From Sphaerotilus mobilis (GTDB lineage: Bacteria; Pseudomonadota; Gammaproteobacteria; Burkholderiales; Burkholderiaceae_C): a stretch of DNA of 64,000 nucleotides. The notes under the pieces were generated by a model. It was not told where the DNA came from and searched no databases. It saw only the letters and a list, made by a program, of their open reading frames with translations. Positions 39,017-48,695 of the stretch are shown here, piece after piece (position 1 is the stretch's first letter; each line of letters begins with the position of its first letter). The position numbers and the translations under genes are program-made. The stretch is taken from NCBI RefSeq assembly GCF_004216565.1, contig NZ_SGWV01000012.1, positions 80,092 through 144,091 of the forward strand, read 5' to 3'.

Positions 39017-40273
39017 TCAAGTCGAATGAGTCATGTTGGAAAATACAGATATGTATTCTCTGGCGACTGCCGTTTCAGACCATGAGCATACTGCTCGTGT
39101 TCTTGCTGCCGCAGACATTGATTCGAACGCCCCTGGCGTTCGGCATAAATCAAAGATGGCTGATGCGAGTTGAGTGGGATCGTATGCAGATGCCATGAGG
39201 CCAGTTGTCCCGTGGATCACAACATCAGGTATTCCTGTGCAGTCAAAGGCGACAACAGGGCAGCCGCATGCTTGCGCTTCGGTTGCTGTCTGTGGAAGAT
39301 TTTCTTGCTCAGACGGAACCACCATGACATCCGCTGAGTTGTACAGAAGGGCAAGGGTGGTGTCATCCGATACATGGCCCGTCCAGACTGAATCTATTGG
39401 TAGACCGCCGCCATCAGGCGGCCTGGATTGTCCGAAGACCACGCAGGTGAAGTCTTGTGTGTTGTTTGTGTTTGCCAAAATGTCTAGTGCTCTCCGCAGG
39501 TGTTGGTATCCCTTACGCGGTTCACTAGATCCGCCAATCGCACCGAAGAGCACGATCTTCTTGTCTTGAGGTAGCCTAAGTACGTCACGGGCAAAGTGAC
39601 GATCCAGTGGTCGGAAAACCTCTGTGTCCAGCGGATTTGGAATGACATGTACCGGCCAGTCTCGGAACAACTCACTTCTTCGTGCACAGGATCCGAGCCA
39701 GTTACTTGGAGAAATGATGTGCATCGGGCGTCTCCACGCCTTGGCCTTGCGTTTGGCCGTCCAACGTGCAAGATCCCAACCAGTGTCGCCTTGATCGCGG
39801 TTGTTTCTTCGATAACCGACGGCCCACCGAGCATCTGCGCTGTCTGACGTGTAATGCTCTGAGCCACAGAACGGCCACATGTCATGTAGGGTCCATGCGA
39901 CTGGTTTCTTGATTCGGCCAATGTCTGAAATGGACATCGTTTCTCCGCAAATCCAATGCAGATTCACGACATCGGCGTCTGAAGCATTAATCTCATCAGC
40001 CCACGAAGACGGTAGCCAGTTCGTGGACTGCAGTCCTTGGTCAGTTCTGTCTTGCAATGCATTGAGCGCATACCCTGCGCGCCATCGCATAGCGGTCACC
40101 GCCTTGGCACCGCCGCTAACGTCACCAATGACGGTCGGGTCATCCGATTTCTTCAATCGCACTCGCATCCGTGATTGGTGTCCAGCAGCGAGAAGAGCTT
40201 TGTGCAGTCGGTAAGCCGCACGGCCTGCGCCGCCGACCGAATCCGAGTATGAGACGATTAAGATTTTCACTTC
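39017..40273 (-). CDS. Glycosyltransferase, group 1 family (WcaC-like)
   Basis: GT-B enzyme that starts VKILIVSYSDSVGGAGRAAY, typical of the family of colanic-acid-type transferases, and has WTLHDMWPFCGSEHYT in the acceptor domain. The donor side reads VVPSEQENLPQTATEAQACG, then CPVVAFDCTGIPDVV. I prefer GTG at 40273 (418 residues). An ATG at 40297 would add eight unlike residues. Specificity unknown, though similar enzymes add fucose or galactose. Confidence 0.87.
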   Translation of the reverse strand, partial: EVKILIVSYSDSVGGAGRAAYRLHKALLAAGHQSRMRVRLKKSDDPTVIGDVSGGAKAVTAMRWRAGYALNALQDRTDQGLQSTNWLPSSWADEINASDADVVNLHWICGETMSISDIGRIKKPVAWTLHDMWPFCGSEHYTSDSADARWAVGYRRNNRDQGDTGWDLARWTAKRKAKAWRRPMHIISPSNWLGSCARRSELFRDWPVHVIPNPLDTEVFRPLDRHFARDVLRLPQDKKIVLFGAIGGSSEPRKGYQHLRRALDILANTNNTQDFTCVVFGQSRPPDGGGLPIDSVWTGHVSDDTTLALLYNSADVMVVPSEQENLPQTATEAQACGCPVVAFDCTGIPDVVIHGTTGLMASAYDPTQLASAIFDLCRTPGAFESMSAAARTRAVCSWSETAVAREYISVFSNMTHST

Positions 40274-40364
40274 AGGGTCCGAGGCGCAATGCACCATCTT
40301 TGGGTGGGCGCAATCAATGCGTTGAAAACGTCCGAAGAGTACAAGGCAATTAACTCTCAGCGGT

Positions 40365-41342
40365 TCAAACTGATTTGAACTGCTGCTTCCACCGCGCGAT
40401 TTCTTCCTGTGGCAGCCGAACAGCAGTTGCTCTTTCTTGCTTTAAAATATCAGCAAGGATTCCGACTTGGTCGCCCTCGATCACAGGCAGGCCGAAATCT
40501 CTCTGTTTTTCAGTGGCTCGATTATCAACGGATATAATCATGGCCCGAACTCTTCTTTGTAGAGCGCGGATGCCTGCATGAAGTCTTGTGCCAACGTAGT
40601 CAATATTGCCGCCATCAAGTACGCCATTGAAACTTGCGAGACTGGGTGATAGTACTTTGATGTTCGAGGCGTGGACATCGATCAAGCTAGCCAGATAGCG
40701 CAGATCGCCTGATCCTTGAGGCCAGAAAAAAATGGTTTGGTAGCTCGCAGTCAGTTGTCGAATCAAGGCCCGGTCGCGGTCAAGATTCGGTTTGTAGTCC
40801 GTTATTGTGAATACAACTTGCGCGGCCTTTCCTAGCGGAATTGCGCGGCAGTGATCGGGATCTAGGCGCCACATGGTTGGGCACCCGGTATTGATGACAT
40901 TCTCTATTCCGATTGAGCGCAGCTTTTCTTCGGCATACGAGTCACGCACTGAATGTAGGTGACGGCGCGAGAGTGCCTTTCGGTAGAACAATGCGGACAG
41001 CCAGTCCGGCTTGTCTTGATACTGCCACCATCCGACTCCCATCAAAACGACATCTCGCAAGAGTGGGATGTCGAGAGCGCCGAACTTCCACTGTCGGTAC
41101 TGTCGGAGATGAGAGCTCAATATGTTTGTCCCTCCGATGACAGAGAAGTCAGATCTCTGCACAATGTTGCGCCCTACTTTTCCTATGGAATCGTGTGTTG
41201 GCAGTGTGATGGTCTGGTGGCGCGTCAATAAGCCGCTCAACTCCAAATTGACCGCGTCCATGATGATGAAGTCGCCAACATTCTCAGATGCGACGCTTGT
41301 ATCGAACAAGGCAACCAAGTTTCGGGGTGGGGTTGAAGTCAT
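40365..41342 (-). CDS. Polysaccharide pyruvyl transferase family protein
   Basis: 325-residue protein of the family that adds pyruvate ketals to sugars. It has the N-terminal DTSVASENVGDFIIMDAVN, SDFSVIGGTNILSSH, the central SVRDSYAEEKLRSIGI and the late stretch NIDYVGTRLHAGIRALQRRVRAM, where RLHAG is the family's hallmark. The donor would be phosphoenolpyruvate. It lies between flippase and glycosyltransferase genes, so pyruvylation of the repeat unit is likely. Confidence 0.85.
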   Translation of the reverse strand: MTSTPPRNLVALFDTSVASENVGDFIIMDAVNLELSGLLTRHQTITLPTHDSIGKVGRNIVQRSDFSVIGGTNILSSHLRQYRQWKFGALDIPLLRDVVLMGVGWWQYQDKPDWLSALFYRKALSRRHLHSVRDSYAEEKLRSIGIENVINTGCPTMWRLDPDHCRAIPLGKAAQVVFTITDYKPNLDRDRALIRQLTASYQTIFFWPQGSGDLRYLASLIDVHASNIKVLSPSLASFNGVLDGGNIDYVGTRLHAGIRALQRRVRAMIISVDNRATEKQRDFGLPVIEGDQVGILADILKQERATAVRLPQEEIARWKQQFKSV

Positions 41343-41405
41343 TTCAAGTGTCGGAAGTCGAGTTATGCGTTGCAGATGAGCGAGTTCTTCAACGCCAGGC
41401 TGAAT

Positions 41406-42722
41406 TTATTGAAGTCCAGAACGGGATAGACGATGGCGTACAAAAGATTGGATTGACAATAAGTCTTGCTTGGTCGGCAACAAGCGTGGTGGTGGCTCTT
41501 TGAGTACCAAGGGGTAAATCAAGATCGTTGCCAAAAGACGAGTAAATGATCCGAGCAGCATGAGGCTTGCCAGGTAAGAGGATTCGTCCTGTTCTGGCAG
41601 AAAGAATATCCCGATGAACACTGGTAGCAGGCTGGTGACTTGACGTAGCGCTACAAGTCCAGGTCTGCCTCCTGCATTGAAGCGTTGAGCTAATGTCCAA
41701 CTCCCTGCGCCTATCACTGCCTCAAATGCAAGAATAGAGAAAGGCAGCGCACAGGCAGCGAAAGCAGATCCAAAAATGGTCGGAATCATCCAGGGAGATG
41801 CCAGTGCTGCAAGGGTCGAAACGATCAGCATAGGCATGAATGTGGTCCGAAACGCTTTGAGGACATTTTCTGACAACGTGCTGTTGTCCTTGCCTGCGTA
41901 TCGAGAGAAGAGTGATATTGATACTGAGTCCTGGACCATTGCTATTTGTCGCGACAAAGCGAATGCAAGCGCGTAGAACCCTACCTCGTCTGGTCTCCCA
42001 ATTTCCAGTATGACTATTTTGTCGATATTTGACAAAAGGACGCCAATTAAGGCGGTGATGTGTTGGTGTCCTGCATAGATTGCAACGGCCGAAAACTTGA
42101 TTGCCTTATAGTCTGTCGCGACTTGGCGGCCCTCGGTCATTGCCTTCCAGATCCAGAAAGCGGCAGCCAAGGTCGCCAAGCCAGTTACGGTGATCTGAAG
42201 ATTCAAAACCCAATCATACTGAGCGATGCCGTTCTCAAGAAGCATTACAGCCGAAACGCAAATCAACATCATCAGCGCAACTGCATTTCTCAGAAGGTTG
42301 AACACCTTTAGATCTGCTGATATCTGGCTCAATGTTGTCAAGTATGCGAAGGCGGCTGTCAGTGTGGCCAGTCCGGCCACTGTATATACTTGCGGCTGGA
42401 GGCGTGACTCAAAAAGTGTTGTGACGCCTATCCATGCAAGAGGACCTGCCACACAAACCACGGCGCCGAGGCCTATTAGGAACGTGCTGCGAAAGTTGTG
42501 TTGAAAAGGACCGCCACGGTGATAGACAATTGAACTCGCGAAGCCCAGTTGAGCGACGGCTGCAGCTATTCCTACGATCACCAACGCCGCAGCTAGCATT
42601 CCGCGGCCTTCTGTGCCCAGCAGTCGCGCGGTCAAGACTGAGCCAAAGAAGGAGACGATGGCTAAGAATATGCCGCCAGTTAGCGTTCTCCACCAACTGC
42701 CAGAGAAACTCGAGTCGCTCAA
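41406..42722 (-). CDS. Wzx-like lipid-linked oligosaccharide flippase
   Basis: 438-residue membrane protein of the MATE/Wzx superfamily with about twelve helices. The first reads LTGGIFLAIVSFFGSVLTARLLG and is followed by GRGMLAAALVIVGI, as in polysaccharide flippases. It would move the undecaprenyl-linked repeat to the periplasm. A TTG start at 42722 gives the full first helix, but no clear ribosome binding site is seen. Confidence 0.87.
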   Translation of the reverse strand: MSDSSFSGSWWRTLTGGIFLAIVSFFGSVLTARLLGTEGRGMLAAALVIVGIAAAVAQLGFASSIVYHRGGPFQHNFRSTFLIGLGAVVCVAGPLAWIGVTTLFESRLQPQVYTVAGLATLTAAFAYLTTLSQISADLKVFNLLRNAVALMMLICVSAVMLLENGIAQYDWVLNLQITVTGLATLAAAFWIWKAMTEGRQVATDYKAIKFSAVAIYAGHQHITALIGVLLSNIDKIVILEIGRPDEVGFYALAFALSRQIAMVQDSVSISLFSRYAGKDNSTLSENVLKAFRTTFMPMLIVSTLAALASPWMIPTIFGSAFAACALPFSILAFEAVIGAGSWTLAQRFNAGGRPGLVALRQVTSLLPVFIGIFFLPEQDESSYLASLMLLGSFTRLLATILIYPLVLKEPPPRLLPTKQDLLSIQSFVRHRLSRSGLQ

Positions 42723-42804
42723 GCTATACTCACTTGCGTGGATTGGACCTTGATCGCATCGCTTCGGGCATGGTTGACGGAGATGATTATTTTTTCCATC
42801 TGAA

Positions 42805-44016
42805 TCAGTGAATCAAAGCGTTCCAAGCTCGAACCGCACTTTCTGTTGAGTACTTGTCTACCGCGATTTTTCGTGCCGTCTCCGACATGGTCTCCCGCAG
42901 ATTGTTGTCGTCTTTCAGGTTGATGATTGTGCTGACCAAACGCGCAGCGTCCCCGACCTGTACCGTGGCGCCGACTTTTTCTTTCTGAATCAATCTTGCT
43001 AGCTCTCCGTCGGTATCCCCGATAAAGATGACTGGTCGGCCTGACGCGAGGATCCCGTAGTACTTGCTCGGCACGATCAGTCCCTCGTGTTCGGGTAGTA
43101 GGCTGATCAGGTGGACGGACGCGCAACAAAGACTCAGACTTAGTTCTTCTCGGCGTTGATATGGGTGAAACGAAAAGTTTTTCAGTCCGAGCAGGTTGAC
43201 TTCGCTCCGTAGCTTTTCCGTCTGCGCGCCGCCACCTACGAAACAGAAATGAAAGGCTGAATCGGATGAAAGTGCAGTCATCGCATTGATGATTGTCCGG
43301 AATTCATGCGCTCGGCCCAGATTTCCGGAGTACATCACGACGAACCGATTTTCTAGTTTCCATTCCGAAATTAGCCGGTTGTTGGTGGCCTTGATTGGGG
43401 TGATTAGATTTGTATCTTGCCAATTGCTGATTGTTTTAAGTTTTGCTGCTGAGATTCCGCGGCTCAGCAGAACTTCGCGCATGCGTTCGCCGATCACGAC
43501 ATTTATGTCTGCTCGCTCAAGTGACCAGTCTCTGATTCGAGAGATCCATCGACCTATTTTTCCGTTCAAGGCTGACATTCCCGCGCGTTGGGCAACCTCT
43601 GGGAATAGGTCTTGGATCCAGTTGAAAAACTTGGCACCCTTGAGTTTCGCTATCGCCGCGACTGGAATCGAGATCAGCGGCGGGTCTGTTTTTGCGACGA
43701 CCAGCGAATTGCGATCTACTTTTCCTGTTAATGCAATAGTCGCGGAAACATAAAATGTCAGATAATCAATTGCTCGACCGACCGTTGAGCGTCTGCCGAA
43801 TCGAGTGGTCCATACTCGATGAACGTTAACGCCCTTGATGTTTTCGGTGCTCGATAGATCAGTGTTCGTGTTTTCGTAGAGCTGCCGCGAACACACCACT
43901 GATACGTTGTGGCCGGACGCTTTCAGGCCAAACGCGAGGTCGCTCAGCATTTGGCTGGTAGCGCTCACGTCTGGATGAAAGAATCTATTGACGAAGATGA
44001 TTTCTCTTTGTGTCAC
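42805..44016 (-). CDS. Glycosyltransferase, group 1 family (WbuB-like)
   Basis: 403-residue GT-B enzyme with the WbuB/WcaI-like N-terminus (IIFVNRFFHPDVSATSQML) and a membrane-near hydrophobic stretch around residues 85-95. The donor domain has VMYSGNLGRAHEFRTII, LISLLPEHEGLIVPSKYYGI and SGRPVIFIGDTDGELARLI. Enzymes of this group often transfer L-fucosamine or related 6-deoxy sugars, but that is only a family trend. GTG start at 44016. Confidence 0.88.
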   Translation of the reverse strand: MTQREIIFVNRFFHPDVSATSQMLSDLAFGLKASGHNVSVVCSRQLYENTNTDLSSTENIKGVNVHRVWTTRFGRRSTVGRAIDYLTFYVSATIALTGKVDRNSLVVAKTDPPLISIPVAAIAKLKGAKFFNWIQDLFPEVAQRAGMSALNGKIGRWISRIRDWSLERADINVVIGERMREVLLSRGISAAKLKTISNWQDTNLITPIKATNNRLISEWKLENRFVVMYSGNLGRAHEFRTIINAMTALSSDSAFHFCFVGGGAQTEKLRSEVNLLGLKNFSFHPYQRREELSLSLCCASVHLISLLPEHEGLIVPSKYYGILASGRPVIFIGDTDGELARLIQKEKVGATVQVGDAARLVSTIINLKDDNNLRETMSETARKIAVDKYSTESAVRAWNALIH

Positions 44017-44202
44017 GCGTCGATCTTATTGGCTAGATTTTTGTATTCGTGAGAATGAGTGCTTGCAGTTTTTGTCGCCATTGGCGTGCCGGTGGTGTTG
44101 GCTTGCGCAATCAAGCGTCGGGTTCTGGTGAATCGTTTCCCGGCGTGAAGCATTTGTATGTTCGATGGTCGAATTGCTTTCGCGCCGGACGTGCAGCGTG
44201 AA

Positions 44203-46614
44203 TCAGTTATTCAAGGTCTTAATCGCCGCCGCACTCAACCCAAACTGATAAAGAATCTGACTCCAATCCTTCAACCCACGCGTGAACGCGGTCCAGAAGG
44301 TTTCGCGGTTGCCCTTCTCGGGCACCACCAAGGTATCCCCCGGCATCAGCTCCACCCGCTCCAGCCCGTCAAACCACCAGCCGCGACGGCTGGCGTGCAT
44401 CACGGTGCCGTCGGCGCGAACGATGAAGCTGTTTTCGAGGTCGGCTTCGACGTCCACGCCGGCTGCGTCTAGGTATTCCTTCATCTTGCGACCCGGCCGC
44501 CACAGCAGTGCGTTGTTGTTGGCCACTGCGCCGACCGCGAAGATGAAGGCCGGTTTGGAGGGGATGCTGACGCGGTCGCCGTCTTCGAGGCTCAGGTCCG
44601 GCAGGTCGCGCGTACCGGCTGCGGAGGTCGGCAGTTCGAGGGCGATGCGGCCGTTGGATTTCAGGCTTTTCAGGCGCTGCAATTGGGCGCGCTGTGATTC
44701 GGCCTGGGCGGCGCGCAAGGCGGTGGCGGCTTGGGCGTCGGTGGCCGACAGGTTGGCGGTGGCCGTTGCGGCTGCGCTGGCGAGCTGGCTTTCAAGGCGC
44801 TTGACGGCGTCGTCGAGGGCGAGCTGTTGCTGGCGGCGGGTTTCTTCGCGGGCGAACTCGGTGCCGAAGACATAGGCTTCGGGCGTCAGGCCGCCGGCGC
44901 GCGAGATCAGGTCGGGCAGGGTTTCGCCGGGGCCGATCTGATAGATGCCGGGGGCGCGGACCTCGCCTTGCACACGCACCAGGCGGTTTTGCTTGGCCAC
45001 CGGGTTCTTGATGTCGGCGCGGCCGAAGATGGTGACCACGTCGCCGGGCTGCAGCACGGGGTTGTGGGCGGGGTCCTTGTCGATCACCGCCTTGGCGAGG
45101 TTGAAGGGGATCAGCTCCATCGCGACGCGGTCGCTGTTCAGGCGCTCGATCGCGGCGTATTCCCAGTTCGGTTCATCCAGCAGGTTGCGTACGTCGCGTT
45201 CGAGCTTGGCCTCGGTGACGTCGGCACTGCCGCCCTGCAGGGTCTTGCCCTCGATGAACTGCACCAGCTTGTTCTTGCGCTGGTAATAGTCGGGCGTGAT
45301 GAGGGCCTCGCGGTCGGGGATCAGGTCGCTGACACGCATGCCCGGCGTGAACGGGTAGCGCAGCGGGTTGGCGACGTTGCCGCGCAGGGTGACGGCGTTG
45401 GCGAACTTGGGCTGGACCTTGAACAGGGTCAGGATGTCGCCGTCGCGCAGCGGCATGTTGCTGACGGCGCCGGCCAGTTCGACCTTGTTGACGACGCGCG
45501 GTGCGCGTGGCGTGCTGCGGTCCAGGCGTTCGAGTTGGGCGGTGCTCAGGTCGGTCGACGCGCTGGTGCCGCCGCCGTAGGCCAGCAGCGCGGCGATGGT
45601 CTCGCCCGTGGCTTTCAGTTCGTAGATGGCCGGGCTGTCGAGCGCGCCGGCCACGGCCACGCGCGGGCCGGCGGTGTTGAAGACGACGACGTCGCCCGGG
45701 AGCAGGCGCACATCGGTGCCGCTGTTGCCGTTGAGGATGAAGTCGTAGAGGTCGATCTCGCCCACGACCTTGCCGGCGCGCTTGAGCTGCACGTTGCGCA
45801 TGCTGCCGTTGCCGTTCGGACCGCCGCTGGCGAACACGACGTTGATCAACGTGGACAGGCTGCTGACGGTGTAGCCACCGGGCCGGCGGGCCTGGCCGAC
45901 GACGAAGACCTGGATGCTGCGCAGCTGGCCCAGCGTCACGTTGAGGCTGAAGTTGCGGAACACCCGGCCGACCTGGCCGCGCAGGTGGGCGTCGATGTCG
46001 GCCGCCTTGACGCCCGCGACGCTGACAGTGCCCACGCGCGGGATGTTGATCTGGCCGTTGCGGTCGACGACGGCGCGGAAGTCGATGTCGATGCTGCCCC
46101 AGCCGCGCAGCTGCAGCTCGTCGCCGGGGCCGATGACGTAGTCGGCCGGAACGGGCACGCCCGCGACCGGCGCGTAGCTGTGGCCGCCGACCTGGAAGTA
46201 GCGCTCACCGAAGATCGGCAGCTTCTGGCCGGTGGTCTGTTCGACGAAGCGCTGGAACTCGTTGCTGAGGGGTTCGAGCGGCAAGCCGGAGCTTGGGTCA
46301 AAGCCGCCGCGCTGCAGGTCCTGCGGGTTGCCGGTGCCGTTCGGCAGGCCTTCGGCGCCGCGGATGGTGGGCACCCCGCCGGTGCCGGGCAGGTTGAGGA
46401 TGCCGCCACCGGGCAGGTTGCCGCCACCCAGGCCACCGGAGGCGCTGCCATCGGCGTTGCCGCTGGTGCCGCCGCCCGTCAGGGCCGCCTGCAGGGCCTG
46501 GAGGCTCTGTGCATCCACCGTCTGCGGGGCCAGAACAACCCCCGCGATCAGGGCCAGCAGGACGTGTCGCGCTTGGGATATTGCGGAGGGGAGGGCGCGG
46601 GAAGAAGGTCGCAT
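44203..46614 (-). CDS. Polysaccharide export protein with SLBB domains (Wza-like)
   Basis: Outer-membrane export channel, 803 residues, about twice the length of classical Wza. A signal-like segment lies near residues 13-35 (HVLLALIAGVVLAPQTVDA), then a Gly-rich stretch. The poly-export domain has YVIGPGDELQLRGWGSIDID. Several SLBB domains follow (IQVFVVGQARRPGGYTV; VRVQGEVRAPGIYQIGPGE). An Ala/Gln-rich coiled coil lies near residues 600-660. No lipobox Cys at the signal end, unlike Wza of E. coli. First minus-strand gene of the locus. Confidence 0.9.
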   Translation of the reverse strand: MRPSSRALPSAISQARHVLLALIAGVVLAPQTVDAQSLQALQAALTGGGTSGNADGSASGGLGGGNLPGGGILNLPGTGGVPTIRGAEGLPNGTGNPQDLQRGGFDPSSGLPLEPLSNEFQRFVEQTTGQKLPIFGERYFQVGGHSYAPVAGVPVPADYVIGPGDELQLRGWGSIDIDFRAVVDRNGQINIPRVGTVSVAGVKAADIDAHLRGQVGRVFRNFSLNVTLGQLRSIQVFVVGQARRPGGYTVSSLSTLINVVFASGGPNGNGSMRNVQLKRAGKVVGEIDLYDFILNGNSGTDVRLLPGDVVVFNTAGPRVAVAGALDSPAIYELKATGETIAALLAYGGGTSASTDLSTAQLERLDRSTPRAPRVVNKVELAGAVSNMPLRDGDILTLFKVQPKFANAVTLRGNVANPLRYPFTPGMRVSDLIPDREALITPDYYQRKNKLVQFIEGKTLQGGSADVTEAKLERDVRNLLDEPNWEYAAIERLNSDRVAMELIPFNLAKAVIDKDPAHNPVLQPGDVVTIFGRADIKNPVAKQNRLVRVQGEVRAPGIYQIGPGETLPDLISRAGGLTPEAYVFGTEFAREETRRQQQLALDDAVKRLESQLASAAATATANLSATDAQAATALRAAQAESQRAQLQRLKSLKSNGRIALELPTSAAGTRDLPDLSLEDGDRVSIPSKPAFIFAVGAVANNNALLWRPGRKMKEYLDAAGVDVEADLENSFIVRADGTVMHASRRGWWFDGLERVELMPGDTLVVPEKGNRETFWTAFTRGLKDWSQILYQFGLSAAAIKTLNN

Positions 46615-46924
46615 CGGGCGGAGCAGGTGAGAGCGTCGTCTGGGCGTCAAGGCCGGGAGGCACCGGACGTGAAGGCTTAGCGGAGCGTTGCCGAATGTGT
46701 CAAGCCGATGATTTCAAAGCACTTTTTGTCATCTCGGACCCTCTCGGGCGGCCACCGCAGGCCGGCTTGAAGTGTATGCCGCTCGTTTCGGGGGGCGCCG
46801 TCCGGAAGCGGCAGATTTGAGGCCATCGGCGGGGGGTATGTCACGCGGCGGGATGTCGGCGCGAGCTTGTCGCTGCATCCATTCAGATGCAACATGCCAT
46901 CCCTTCTGATGTTTTGGGGTGACC
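46615..46924. promoter_or_regulatory. Divergent gap between the export gene and vapBC
   Basis: 310 bases with no gene of its own. It should carry the promoter for the minus-strand export gene and for the plus-strand toxin-antitoxin pair. Open frames through it are shadows. No box or operator stood out by eye. Confidence 0.4.
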
Positions 46925-47128
46925 ATGAGAACGACCGTGACGATCGATGACGCGTTGTACGAACGTGCGCTGGAAGTGGCGGATCCGTCGATGGACAAGG
47001 CCGACCTCTTTCGAGAGGCCATCAAGACCTTCGTGCGCATCCAGGCGGCCAAGCGCTTGGCCGCCCTGGGTGGGGCCGTGCCGGACATGCAGGAGATTCC
47101 GCGCCGCCGCGAGGAGGCGCAAGGATGA
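46925..47128 (+). CDS. vapB: VapB-type antitoxin
   Basis: 67-residue antitoxin. The N-terminus [19 protein letters not shown] is the ribbon-helix-helix opening of the VapB/DUF2191 group. The C-terminus ([16 protein letters not shown]) would bind the toxin. ATG at 46925 follows GGGGTG. It shares four bases with the toxin gene (ATGA). Confidence 0.9.
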   Translation: MRTTVTIDDALYERALEVADPSMDKADLFREAIKTFVRIQAAKRLAALGGAVPDMQEIPRRREEAQG

Positions 47129-47505
47129 GCGGTGTGCTGGTCGACACCTGCGTCTGGGTCGATCATTTCAAGAGGCGCAATGACACGCTCGTCGACTTGC
47201 TGGCGTCGGACAGGGTGCTCTCGCACCCCATGATCGTCGGTGAGCTGGCGTGTGGAACACCACCTTTTCGACGCCAGACCCTGCTGGATCTGGAAGGGTT
47301 GCAGCCGGTCCGACAGGCCTCGATCCGTGAGGTGATGGATCTGGTCGAGCGGGACCGCTTGTTCGGACTCGGTTGTGGCGTGGTGGACCTCATGCTTTTG
47401 GCCTCTGCACGGATGACGCCTGGCGTCGTGCTGTGGACCCTGGACCGGCGCTTGAACGCCCTTGCCCAACGCTACGGCATGACGCATCCGGCGGCGCGGC
47501 TCTGA
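47125..47505 (+). CDS. vapC: VapC-type PIN ribonuclease toxin
   Basis: 126-residue PIN domain. Metal-binding acidic residues appear in [33 protein letters not shown] and [12 protein letters not shown]. Coupled to the VapB gene upstream. It differs clearly from the PIN toxin at 20460, so the two pairs are not duplicates. Confidence 0.92.
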   Translation: MSGVLVDTCVWVDHFKRRNDTLVDLLASDRVLSHPMIVGELACGTPPFRRQTLLDLEGLQPVRQASIREVMDLVERDRLFGLGCGVVDLMLLASARMTPGVVLWTLDRRLNALAQRYGMTHPAARL

Positions 47506-47582
47506 TCGGGCCTGCCGGGCGGCGCCCCGGCCCACGCGGGGCCTCAGAATCTGGCCTGTCCACCGCCCCGAGAGTCGCCAAC

Positions 47583-48695
47583 GTGCCCAACGCCCCCGAA
47601 TCCGTCGCCCTGTACTGGGACTTCGAGAACCTGCATGCCAGCCTGGTCGACCAGCGCTACGGGCAGGGCGCCTACTTCAGCAGCCGCTTCCGGCCGCAGG
47701 AGGCGCTGATCGATGTGGCGGCAATCGTCGAGTTCGCGCTGTCGCTGGGGCCGGTGGCGGTCAACCGGGCGTTCGCGAACTGGGCCTCGTTCAGCCGCTA
47801 CCGCTATGCGCTGCTGGAGCAGGCGGTCGAGCTGATCCAGCTGTTCCAGCCGGGCTCGAACGGCAAGAACGGCGCCGACATCCGGCTGTGCCTGGACGTG
47901 GTCGAGGACATGGGCCGCTTCCCGCACATCGGCACCATCGTGGTGGTGGGCGGCGACAGCGACTTCATGCCGCTGTCCTTCAAGGTGAAGGCCGCCGGGC
48001 GCACGCTGGTGGGCATCGGGGCGCTCAACAGCACCAACGCGAATTGGGCGCGCAGCTGCCACGAGTTCAAGTACTACGAGGCGATGCTGCGGCCGCTGAA
48101 CCTGCGCCTGCCGGCGCATCCGGATGACGAGCCTGCCGCACACGCCGACCCGCGCGGAGCGGCTGCGGCCGGGGCGATGCTGGCGGAGCGGGCGGCACGC
48201 GCGGACGCGGTCGCCGGGGAATCGCCGGCCCGCGCCACGGCGGGCGATGAAGCGGCCGAATCGGCCGAAGGGGTCGCATCGATGGACGACCACATGGATG
48301 ACCGCACGGGTGATCGTGAAGCTGACCGCGAGGGTGATCGGCTGGACGGCGGCGCGGCTGCCCCGGCGGACGTCGCAGACGCTGCCAGCGCCGAGCTCAG
48401 TCCCGTCGACCTGGAGTTGCGGTCCCTGCTGGACCGCGCGGCCCAGGCGCAGGAGCGCCACCGCGATGCCCGCGAGCTGGTGCGTCGCGCAATCGACCTG
48501 TTGTCGCAGCGCCGGGGCGATGCCTGGGTGCAGAAGGCGGGCGTGCGCCCGGTGATCCAGCGCATGGACCCGACCTTCCAGGAGTCCAGCTACGGCTGCG
48601 CCAACTTCTCGGAGCTGCTGCAGGCGATGCCTGACCTGGTCGAGGTCCGCAAGGGCGAGTTCGACCACGAGATCCGGCTCAAGCCGATCGACTGA
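47583..48695 (+). CDS. NYN-domain protein with C-terminal OST-HTH (LOTUS) domain
   Basis: 370-residue putative RNA-processing protein. Residues 1-175 form a NYN (PIN-like nuclease) domain: ALYWDFENLHASLV, NGADIRLCLDVVEDM and IVVVGGDSDFMPLSFKVK hold the acidic residues. A linker of about 100 residues is rich in Ala, Asp and Arg. The last 75 residues (DAWVQKAGVRPVIQRMDP to VRKGEFDHEIRLKP) look like an OST-HTH/LOTUS RNA-binding domain. GTG start at 47583. Role unknown; LabA-like and limkain-type relatives act on RNA. Confidence 0.87.
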   Translation: MPNAPESVALYWDFENLHASLVDQRYGQGAYFSSRFRPQEALIDVAAIVEFALSLGPVAVNRAFANWASFSRYRYALLEQAVELIQLFQPGSNGKNGADIRLCLDVVEDMGRFPHIGTIVVVGGDSDFMPLSFKVKAAGRTLVGIGALNSTNANWARSCHEFKYYEAMLRPLNLRLPAHPDDEPAAHADPRGAAAAGAMLAERAARADAVAGESPARATAGDEAAESAEGVASMDDHMDDRTGDREADREGDRLDGGAAAPADVADAASAELSPVDLELRSLLDRAAQAQERHRDARELVRRAIDLLSQRRGDAWVQKAGVRPVIQRMDPTFQESSYGCANFSELLQAMPDLVEVRKGEFDHEIRLKPID

